NCBI GenBank assembly: GCA_010279815.1
Contig: QEOQ01000493.1
Span: forward strand, 186,001-250,000
Reading direction: 5' to 3'
Source: Brachionus plicatilis
Taxonomy: Eukaryota; Rotifera; Eurotatoria; Ploima; Brachionidae
Length of the DNA stretch: 64,000 nt
The stretch's first letter is position 1; each line of letters starts with the position of its first letter. Shown here one piece after another: positions 23,953 through 32,672 of this stretch. The notes under the pieces are model-generated. The model was given only the letters and a program-made list of their open reading frames with translations, made no database searches and was not told the origin of the DNA. The translations under genes were made by a program, and so were the position numbers.

Positions 23953-23982
23953 TTTATTCATTTTAGATAAATTAAAAATAAA
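23953..23982. terminator. Overlapping poly(A) signals of SPEF1 (+) and PPOX (-)
   Basis: AATAAA occurs on the plus strand at 23977-23982, directly against the PPOX stop codon (23983), and on the minus strand at 23953-23958. If both are used, the two transcripts overlap at their 3' ends and each poly(A) signal lies in or beside the other gene's 3' end. Confidence 0.5.
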
Positions 23983-25908
23983 CTATTTTAATAAATTTTT
24001 TATTATGCTGTTATTTATAAGCTCGTCTTGAACCAATTTTCTTGCGTTAAAAATGCAATCATTGATTCCAATACCGTCATATGAAAAACCAGTTAAATAC
24101 AATCTTTCGTTTAAGTCATACTCTTTAAGTTGACTCTTAATTTGATCCAAGAGTTGCAAATGGCCAACTCTGTACTGAGGGATCGCTTCCTTAAAAAATA
24201 ATTAAAAAAAAAATTTTTTTCTCAAATTCATTAATTTGATTTTTACTTTTAAAATGGAAATTTCTTGATAGTCAGGCTCAACTTTTAGATCTAAATGTTT
24301 TCTAATTTCAGATAAAGCCAAGCTTAATATTTCATCAGAACTCTTATTTTTCAAATATTCGTCAAACCAAGCGCCCCCCATCATAACCTAAAAAAATTCT
24401 CTCTAAAAATAATTTTTTAAGGCTAAAGGATTTTACAGTCAAACAAGTATTTTTTTCCTGGGGTCGATTGAACACAGAATCAAAAATGCAGCCCAAGATT
24501 GGTGATTTTTGACTAGATGGAACCAAATACCCAAAGCCCTTCAAAATAATTGCTTAATTTAAACTATTTAGTTATTGTGTTTTACTTTTAATGGAAGAAC
24601 ATTTTCTTTGAATAAAAAATTAATAACAACCATATCGACTGCGTCTATTTTGGCCAAATTTTCTTTTAGACTGGCAAATTCATCGGGCAAAAATTGATTA
24701 TTAACTAAAAATAATTAAATAAGCTAAAATTGATTGAAAAAAAGAATTGATTACGTTTAGAATAAACTGAACTAATTACTAAATCAAAATCTTGCTGAGA
24801 ATTCTTCGAAGTAATAGTCATTGATTTTTCCTTTGTCTCTTTTTTAACATTTAGTGATTGAACTGGGTCATTTAAGCAAAGTTTAACATTGTCATATTTA
24901 GAAAGCTCATCAGCTAATCTTTCTGTCAATTTGTGCATTCCGTCTTTAAATCTCCAAACTGATTGATGTTTGTATTCATCTCTTAATTCCAATAAATCTT
25001 GGTATTTTTCATAACTTTCCGACTTGGAATCTTAAAACAAAAATTATCATTTTGAATATTTTTTATTATTTTCTTAAATACTTTTAGCTTTGTCAAACGC
25101 TCCCTTACTTATTGAACCAAAGTTATTTTCATATTCATAGAAAGTTTTTAATAAAGCAGCTGCACTCAGATTTCTGATATCACCACCAGTAATACCTGAA
25201 TTACTCGAATTTATTTTGAAAAAATTTTTTTAAATAAAAAACCTTTGAATACGGGATCAATTAAATTTTCAGCAATATCTGGATCCAAACGCCTTGATAT
25301 AAACGACCAGATAGTCTCATCTTGGACACTTGAGTCGCGTTTTGGTGATCGCAATTCTTTGAACAGATATCTTAATAGACCTTTGGACATAAGCGGAGTT
25401 TTTCCAATAAGTTTAGGTTCTTCGAAATTATTTAAAAATTTTTTTTTCTTAAGCAAAAAATTAAGTATACTAATTGCATTTATTCGACCATTAAAGTAAA
25501 TGTATCTATTAACTGAAGCAGGATGGTTTTTTGATATAATCTCAATATCAGAAGACAAATTCAAATCTTTTGCCTTTATTTTAATTTTTTTAAATGAAAA
25601 AAATTATTTAACTAATTTAATCAAACCAATTTAATAGAATTTATTTCTTTAAGTTCGCCAGTAGCTAGGCGAAGAGTTCGTGGACCTTTTTCTAGAAAAA
25701 CAGTCTCTTGATTGATCGATGCTTTTTTAGAATCGATCCATCCGCCGAACCTGTTCGAAGCCTCATACAAAACAATCTTTTTTGATTTATTAATTTAATT
25801 GAATAAATAATTTCATAAAAATACCTCTGAAATAGGCAAACTGAATTTTTTAAGATAGTACGCCGCGGATAAACCAGAAATTCCGCCACCAATTACTGCA
25901 ATTTTCAT
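23983..25908 (-). CDS. PPOX: Protoporphyrinogen oxidase, mitochondrial haem synthesis
   Basis: Nine minus-strand exons in phase: 25825-25908, 25627-25776, 25243-25573, 25082-25195, 24755-25030, 24586-24704, 24437-24538, 24247-24387, 23983-24189 (507 residues; human PPOX 477). PPOX oxidises protoporphyrinogen IX to protoporphyrin IX on the mitochondrial inner membrane. Family marks: FAD-binding VIGGGISGLSAAYYL at the extreme N-terminus, YEASNRFGGWI, EKGPRTLR, LIDPVFKGITGGDIRNLSA, SVWRFKDGMHKLTERL, GFGYLVPSSQKSPILG, MMGGAWF, IPQYRVGHLQLLD and the FAD-contacting end GFSYDGIGINDCI. A Lys-rich stretch (LLKKKKFLNNFEEPK) lies in the middle. All introns are 47-57 nt. It is head-to-head with RFC2 (214 bp between ATGs). 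Confidence 0.95.
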
Positions 25909-26122
25909 TTTTTTTTTTCTAAATTTTTCAACAAAAATATTATGTTATCTAATTATTTATATAACTTTATTTTGCACCATGTTGGCTCTCGGGCTCATAA
26001 TAAACAATTTTGCTCAACTTTTAAATTCTGAATAATAAATTAGTAGTGAATTTAAAAAGCTTGTTTGATGCAATATTTTACCAAATTAACAAAATTTAAA
26101 AATAACTATTCACATTTTTAAA
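25909..26122. promoter_or_regulatory. Shared (bidirectional) promoter of PPOX and RFC2
   Basis: Only 214 bp separate the two divergent start codons. A relatively GC-richer patch (CCATGTTGGCTCTCGGGCTC) lies at 25977-25996. No clear TATA element on either side; the location alone supports the call. Confidence 0.55.
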
Positions 26123-27154
26123 ATGAGCAGTGAACTAATGGATTTTGAACCAACAGCCGAGTTGGTAAACAAAAAATCTAATGTCAAAGAAGCTAATCCT
26201 AATTTGCCATGGGTTGAAAAATACAGACCGATTTTATTGAATGACATCGTAGGCAATGAAGAAACAATCAATCGACTAAAAGTGTTTGCAGAAGATGGTA
26301 ACCTTCCAAATTTGATAATTTGCGGGCCTCCTGGTACTGGAAAAACAACATCAATACTTTGTTTGGCAAGACAACTTTTGGGTGTACAGTGTTTTAAAGA
26401 TGCAGTTTTAGAAATGAATGCATCGAACGATCGAGGCATCGAAGTGGTCAGGAACAAAATAAAAATGTTTGCTCAAAAAAAAGTTACTTTGGAAAAAGGT
26501 AAGCATAAAATTATAATCTTGGACGAGGCTGACAGCATGACAGATGGTGCTCAACAGGCGCTCAGACGAATCATGGAAATATACTCAAATACAACAAGAT
26601 TTTGTCTTGCGTGTAATAATTCAGAAAAAATAATTGAACCAATTCAGTCAAGATGTGCTATTCTACGCTATTCCAAGTTGTCAGATAAACAAATTTTGAA
26701 GCGTTTACTTGAAATAGCTGAGGCTGAAAAATTGAGCTTTACTGATGATGGTCTAGAGGCGATCATATTCACGGCTCAAGGAGATATGAGACAAGCTATC
26801 AATAATCTTCAGTCAACTCACAATGGATTTGGTCACATAAATAGCGAAAATGTTTTTAAAGTCTGCGATGAGCCTCATCCTTTAATGATTAAACAAATGT
26901 TAGATAATTGTTTGGAGCAAAAGCTTAATGAGGCTTTAAAAGTATTGTCTCATCTATGGAAGCTGGGTTACTCGGCTGATGATATTATTAACGTGATATT
27001 TAGAGTTTGTAAAAATGCTCAAATGGCTGAGTACTTAAAATTAGAATATGTCAAGCAAATAGGACTTACTCATTCTCGAACAAGTCAAGGCTTAAATAGT
27101 TTACTGCAGTTAAATTCCTTATTAGCTCAGTTGACCAAAATTGTATTAAAATAA
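26123..27154 (+). CDS. RFC2: Replication factor C subunit 2 (clamp-loader small subunit)
   Basis: A single exon, 343 residues. The RFC complex loads the PCNA sliding clamp at primer-template junctions. The AAA+ motifs are complete: PWVEKYRP (RFC box II), IVGNEETI, Walker [11 protein letters not shown] (about 69), LNASND-type box [13 protein letters not shown], Walker [10 protein letters not shown], sensor [11 protein letters not shown] and the arginine-finger SRC box [10 protein letters not shown]. The closest family is RFC2 (p40), judged from [44 protein letters not shown] and MAEYLKLE in the C-terminal collar. The length is typical (354 in human). The coding part has no intron. Confidence 0.95.
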   Translation: MSSELMDFEPTAELVNKKSNVKEANPNLPWVEKYRPILLNDIVGNEETINRLKVFAEDGNLPNLIICGPPGTGKTTSILCLARQLLGVQCFKDAVLEMNASNDRGIEVVRNKIKMFAQKKVTLEKGKHKIIILDEADSMTDGAQQALRRIMEIYSNTTRFCLACNNSEKIIEPIQSRCAILRYSKLSDKQILKRLLEIAEAEKLSFTDDGLEAIIFTAQGDMRQAINNLQSTHNGFGHINSENVFKVCDEPHPLMIKQMLDNCLEQKLNEALKVLSHLWKLGYSADDIINVIFRVCKNAQMAEYLKLEYVKQIGLTHSRTSQGLNSLLQLNSLLAQLTKIVLK

Positions 27155-28070
27155 ATTAAATGTAATTATTACTACTCAGGGGTATCTTTTTTTTAACATT
27201 TTCTTTGTATATGAATCGATTAAATTTTCATCAATATAATAAAAATTTTAACATTTTAAAAATTTTCATTTTCATGAAAATTATCGGAAATCGAACTCCG
27301 AGAGTTTGACTCAAAAAATTTCTTATTGAAAAATTGGAAATTTTTGTTGAGCAATCATTTTTTTTTTAAATAAAACTAAAAAGAATCGAAATTAAGATTA
27401 TCTAATTTTGATACTTTTCATAAATCTGTAAAGTTTGCTATGGTAGTTGTCCAATAATTATAATTACCGTAATTGATTGACAAATTGAAAAAAACTTTTA
27501 ATAAATTTAGGATTAAAATTGAGTATTTGAAAATGAGCAAAAATTTAACTATACCAATTTCAACGACAAATAATTTTTTGTGATAAATCGTTTTGGTTAA
27601 ATTTTGTTTGATTTTTATTTCTTGATAATTAATAAGAAAAACTTGTTCTTTTTTAACAAAATACTTGAACGCCTGTAAATCAACTAAAAAAAATTTCTTC
27701 AATGCAAACTTTAAGATTCAAGCTAAGTTATACTTTTTAAATTTTTTTTATCAAATAATAATTATTTTTCAATTTATGGAAACTTAATTATCAATTAGTT
27801 AAAAAAAATAAATTGAAAAATTGATGGAAGCTTAATTTTTCAGTATTTAAAATATACTTCCTCGTAGCTTTAAAACCATTAGGAAGTATGGCAAATATTT
27901 TGAAAGAAAATTGTAATCTTTTTCTCTTTGGATTTGAACTTGGTACACAAATTCAAAGAAATTTCCTTGTAAGTATTTTACTGGTAAAGCATTAAAAATT
28001 AATAAACAGAAATTCTAAATAAATCCAAGGATCTTTTAAAGAGCCGTCAATCAAACCTTGGTGGATAGAC
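27155..28070. other. AT-rich intergenic stretch
   Basis: RFC2 3' flank and STARD7 promoter region; no gene recognised. A tRNA B-box-like string (GAGTTCGATTTCC, minus strand, near 27290) has no matching A box. Confidence 0.5.
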
Positions 28071-29885
28071 ATGGTATTTTTTCAAGAGTTTTTATTTTTA
28101 TATTTAAAACAAATTTTCTACTTATTAACAATTTTTTATTCAAAATTTAGAAATATTTTAATTTTTGGACATGTGGCTAAAATTATGAGTTTGTTTAAGA
28201 AATTTCAGCTAAAGCCAACTAATCAAGTCAAAGGTTCATTTACATACATTATTCACACATCTGTCAATACATTTAAGCACAATGTTGGATCATTAAATTT
28301 TACAAAAACTTCGAATGAATCCCCATTCTTTAACCAACGAATATTCTTAGATATTCGGCAAAAATTTCAAACTTTGAATTTCAAAAATTTATTCATTACA
28401 GAATCAAAGTCGAATAAAAAGGTAAAATTTGTCAAAATTTCTACAGCCATAGCCACACTTTGCCGACAAAATAACCAATACACCAAACGCATTAGACTAT
28501 CCAATGGTGCCAAGTCGCCTCATACTAAAATTTTCGATCTAAATAAAAAAATGAACCTTAAAACCAAGGCAATGATTGAAAATTTTATGTCTATATACAA
28601 AAATTTTATGCTAAGGATTCAAAATTACAGGTTTAAAACTGAAGTAATGGGCTTTTTTAACCGCAAAAATTTCGCCTCTCTTTCAGCAATGGGCGGTCTA
28701 TTTACTTGGGAAGAGTATAAACTATGTGACAATGACATCAAACATGAAGTAAATGAAATGATGAATCTTTTTGACGCTTACTCTGAAAAGGAAAACGCTC
28801 AAGAGATAAACAAAATGCTGCACAAGGTAACAATAGATTTTGAGGCTGCTCGGTCCATAGATAACGATGAATGGAAGTTAATCTATGATAAAAAAGACTT
28901 GATGATTTGGAGGCGCACTATTGTTTTGGAAAATGATGATGAAGATGATGATAAAGAAAATGAGCAAAAATCCAAGGAACCCAAACCAAACTACGATCTG
29001 TTTGAGTATAAAGTTTTGGGACGGTTTAATGACATAACCCCTCTGGAATTTTACCAAACTCAAATTGACTTGGAGTATCGAAAAGAATGGGACTATCTGG
29101 CTGTATCACTAGATATAATTGGCAAAGATCCGAGTACCAATACAGAATTAGTCAAGTGGATTATGAAATTTCCTTATCCTCTTAACCCTCGGAAATATGT
29201 TTATATCAGGCGATACTGCATCGACCCAGAAGCTAAGATATTAATTTTGGTTTCTAAAAGTATTCCCAAAGTTAAATTTGATCCAAGTTTGATCGACCTT
29301 GCCGAATCAGCTGATCCAACCGAGAGCGAACAGAATCAGAAAGTAAGTGATAATTTTCTCGAAAACCAAAATGAGAGTAAATATGTTCGTGTTACCAAAT
29401 ATGAATCAAATATTATTATTTTTCCACATGATGATTTCGATAGACCAGGTCTTTATTATGTTATTCAATATTATGATATAAATAAAGCTAAAATTCCGAA
29501 AATTGCTTATAAATGGATGGCTACTAGTGGTTTGCCAGATTATTTGGCAAAAGTTCACAAAGCTGCATTGCAACTTAAAAAAAGAAACGAAAGTGAAAAT
29601 GTCGATGAGGAAAAATGTCTGTTGAAATATGAAAAAATACATTTGAATGAAAAGTTTGAAGTTGAAGAGATTGGAGAAACGAGTTCAGAGACAACGAATG
29701 AAAATGAAAATTCATCTGCTGATGAAGCTGAAGAACTGAACACTTTTAGCACTCAAGCTGAAAATGAAGTTTTAGATAGTGTTTTAGAGAAAAAAGAATC
29801 TGAATCAAAATTGTTTTTCCTTACCGAGCAAGATTTGAATGATTTTTTTTCAGAGCATGAGCCTCATCCGGTATTTTACAATTAA
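28071..29885 (+). CDS. STARD7: StAR-related lipid transfer protein 7, START domain
   Basis: A single open exon, 604 residues from the first ATG; a second ATG (MSLFKKFQLK) lies at 28185 and could be the real start. STARD7 carries phosphatidylcholine to mitochondria. The START domain spans about 260-505: DEWKLIYDKKDLMIWRR, TPLEFYQTQIDLEYRKEWD, LVKWIMKFPYPLNPRKYVYIRR (read in pieces), VRVTKYESNIIIFPHDDFD and WMATSGLPDYLAKVHKAAL. The preceding ASLSAMGGLFTWEE matches the segment before START in STARD7. The N-terminal about 190 residues are basic with a hydrophobic start, suitable for mitochondrial targeting. Unusual features: an acidic insert (DDEDDDKENEQKSKEP) between the first two START strands, an insert after FDPSLIDLAESAD, and a long Glu-rich tail of about 100 residues. 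Confidence 0.9.
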   Translation: MVFFQEFLFLYLKQIFYLLTIFYSKFRNILIFGHVAKIMSLFKKFQLKPTNQVKGSFTYIIHTSVNTFKHNVGSLNFTKTSNESPFFNQRIFLDIRQKFQTLNFKNLFITESKSNKKVKFVKISTAIATLCRQNNQYTKRIRLSNGAKSPHTKIFDLNKKMNLKTKAMIENFMSIYKNFMLRIQNYRFKTEVMGFFNRKNFASLSAMGGLFTWEEYKLCDNDIKHEVNEMMNLFDAYSEKENAQEINKMLHKVTIDFEAARSIDNDEWKLIYDKKDLMIWRRTIVLENDDEDDDKENEQKSKEPKPNYDLFEYKVLGRFNDITPLEFYQTQIDLEYRKEWDYLAVSLDIIGKDPSTNTELVKWIMKFPYPLNPRKYVYIRRYCIDPEAKILILVSKSIPKVKFDPSLIDLAESADPTESEQNQKVSDNFLENQNESKYVRVTKYESNIIIFPHDDFDRPGLYYVIQYYDINKAKIPKIAYKWMATSGLPDYLAKVHKAALQLKKRNESENVDEEKCLLKYEKIHLNEKFEVEEIGETSSETTNENENSSADEAEELNTFSTQAENEVLDSVLEKKESESKLFFLTEQDLNDFFSEHEPHPVFYN

Positions 29886-30879
29886 ATTGTTTTGTTTTTA
29901 TCTCCAAAATTTTTTCATAATAAAAACTTAGAAAAATTTTTGTTACATGTCTTATTTTTAAAGCAAAAATAATGGTGCTTTTTACTTGCACAAAGTATCC
30001 AAAGCCTTATTAAGTTTAATTAAAATTTTTATCTAACTAAATAATTAAATTGTTTGTGTAAAATAATTTACTAAGTCATCTTAAAGATAAACATTTTTTT
30101 ACAATTAACTAAATTAAGTTCTAGATTAAATAATTCGATCATGTTCTATTGACAATGGATACCTTAAAATACTTAATAATTTTAATTATTTTACAATAAA
30201 AATACTTAAAAATTATTTTTTTTTTGAAGAAGTCTGGCCCTGCCATTAACATTTTTGAATAAAGTAAAAGAATCAAACATGGATTTTAGAAAATGGTAAA
30301 TTATTATACAGATTTTAGAAATTCTTTTAAATAAATTAATTTCTTCATTATTTAATCCAATTTTTTTATTGTAGTAGGGTCAATTTTAACTTGAAAATTT
30401 TCCACATAATTTTGACTTAATTTATTATTATTAATTTGATTTAGGAAAAATGTCCTAAATAATCAATTGGAAATGAAGTTATTTCAATAATATTAAAAAA
30501 CTAAATTAAATAAAAATTTGATTAATTAAATATTTGATGTATGTAAAAATCTATTTTAATTTCAAATAAAAGAAAATAAAAATATAATTTTTAAATGATA
30601 TGCAATCTAAAGATAAACGTTTTTCTACACTACCAGACAATTCTTTAAATATAAACCATTTATTCAATTCCATTTTTCTTTTTCAAAATTTTTTATTATA
30701 AATAGACATTTGTGGATCAAGAAACGATAAAATATTTTTGTAACTCTAAATGGTTTTTTAAGGTTCGATTGCTAGATGAGCAGCACTCAACTAGATCAGA
30801 TGTCATACTCAACCTGACAAAACAGAAACAAACATATTTTCGTGACTAAAAAAATATCAACGCTTTTTTTCATAAGCTG
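29886..30879. other. AT-rich intergenic stretch
   Basis: STARD7 3' flank up to the foldback-like cassette; nothing else recognised. Confidence 0.45.
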
Positions 30880-31613
30880 TTTATAAAAGGCGAATATTCT
30901 TTGCATACCGCTATTTTTAATAAAAACTTCGCTAATTTTATAAAAATTCCGCTTATTTAATAATTATTAATTTTATTTATTTACAGCTATTAAAAACTTT
31001 ATATCAATAAAATTATTTTAGCAAAAAATTTCCAAAAATGTCAAGTAGTGAAAGTATTCTCTTGAATAACTCTGAAAAAAAGGAGCTACTCAAAAGTCTC
31101 TATCAGCATTTATGCGCCAACCAAATGAAACAACGCAACGCAGAGGCTCAAAAAGTATTGAAAATGTCGATGATGAAAATCAAACTGCTTCTAGATCTTT
31201 TTCTGAAAATGCCACTGTAAATGCGAAAAAAAGAAAACTGGACAATGGTACTCAAAATGAAGAAAATAAATTGTACTCAACTTGCGACATACCAATGGCC
31301 AAAAGAAGATATTTTTTGTTTCAGATGCAATTCAAAAAATAAATAAATTTTTTTTTATTAAATTAGATATTTTTTTATTATAAAAGATGTAGTTTTTATT
31401 AACTTAGACGTGTTTTTATTATTTTAGTTGAGTTTCTATTTATTTAGATGAGTTTTTATTAAATTAGAGGTAAGCTTATTAAATTAGATTTTTTTTTACT
31501 AAAATAGCGAATTTTTTATTAAATTAGCGGTATTTTAATTAAAATAGCGGAATTTTTATTATAATTAGCGAAAAATTTATTAAAATTAGCGGGAAGAAAA
31601 CTATGGGCCTTTA
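30880..31613. repeat. Foldback-like cassette with 20-bp tandem-repeat arms
   Basis: The left end (TTTATAAAAGGCGAATATTC at about 30890) mirrors the right end (GGGCCTTTATAAA at about 31595). Next to the left end are three units of about 20-21 bp starting CGCT (30909, 30930, 30950) of the form CGCTAATTTTAATAAAAATT. Next to the right end is a run of about 13 units, each 20 bp, of the opposite orientation (TTTTTATTAAATTAG-NNG), from about 31350 to 31591. A small broken ORF (31038-31342) lies between. Terminal inverted repeats carrying internal short tandem repeats are the structure of foldback (FB) transposons and of some DNA transposon ends. Confidence 0.6.
31038..31342 (+). pseudogene. Small ORF inside the foldback cassette, broken by a frame change
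   Basis: ATG at 31038 opens 60 residues (MSSSESILLNNSEKKELLKS...). A second overlapping frame from about 31112 continues with more natural composition (QRRGSKSIENVDDENQTAS, then a basic AKKRKLDNG that looks like a nuclear localisation signal) and stops at 31342, where the 20-bp array begins. One frameshift near 31112-31120 would join them, so it may be a decayed or mis-assembled gene of about 100 codons. No family recognised. Confidence 0.4.
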
Positions 31614-32672
31614 TAAATTAAAATGCAAAAATAATGATGTATATTCAGTCTAAAAAAAATTTTAAAACAACAAAAATTAAAGACTTGATTTTGCCTAAAT
31701 AAAAATTATCATTTAATAGGCTTATTAGATGTTTCTATTTCAAAAAATAAATGTTTAGTCCACAAAAATTCCAAAAATCAAACTGTTATTTATGAAAACC
31801 CTTTATTAAAATTTATATTTATTCGGATGGTTTCATTTTGAAAGATTGTAGATAAATTTATAGTGAGGCAAAAATAAAAAGACTGTCTTGAAATTCTTTA
31901 TTTTTTTAATTAAAAATTTTTCTATAAAATAAACCACTTTTTTAATTTAGAGATAAAATGGTTAGAAGAATTTATTTTTTTGAATGAAAATTCAAAAGAA
32001 TTTGATCATTTTTTCTGAAAAAATCGTTTTCAAAATATTGTTAATGAAAATGAGTTAGAATTTCAAAGCTAAAAGATTTATCAAAAGTTCGTGGCTTCAT
32101 TTATTTTTTATTTTTAAAAAATGATTGACTTCCTAGTCCAAACAAATTTCTAATTATACATTGAACAAGATTTCTCCTGTTTAATCAGAAATAACTTTAT
32201 CCTCATAAAATTCATCGAAAATTGTTAATTATTTGATTTTTTTTAGTTTTTTTAAAAGACATTTTCTGAGAATTTAAATTTCACTTAAAACGTTTTTTAA
32301 TTAAAGTTTTATTAAAACATTATCTCAACATATTCATAATTTACTTAATTCATAAAATTTTAACTTTAAAGATTGGTCTGTGGAAAAATCTTATAAGGAG
32401 ACTTGTTTACGCATATGCGTGGATCATTTAATGTATTAATACATAATTTAAAAAAAACTGCATGTGAATCCTCTTTAAACAATTGAACAAGCTTTATTAA
32501 TGATTACTGCAGTCATGAGGGTTCAAGAATTTTATTGTTTAAATTTAGTTTAAACCAGCTTATTTCTCCAACAAGACTCAACTTATATCTAAAATTACAA
32601 TATAAAGGAAGATCATTTTAAAGAAAAAATTTAAAATAAATTTTATTTAGATAAATAATTCACCGAGACAAA
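31614..32672. other. AT-rich intergenic stretch, vasa 5' flank
   Basis: No gene recognised; includes the vasa promoter and possibly an untranslated exon. A slightly less AT-rich patch lies at 32400-32530. Confidence 0.45.

Noticed and set aside
27270..27320. tRNA-like B box (GAGTTCGATTTCC, minus strand)
   Set aside because: The T-arm is one base short, and no A box, anticodon arm or acceptor stem could be folded around it.
27418..27702. 94-codon minus-strand ORF between RFC2 and STARD7
   Set aside because: Low-complexity Ile/Lys/Phe composition and no family resemblance.
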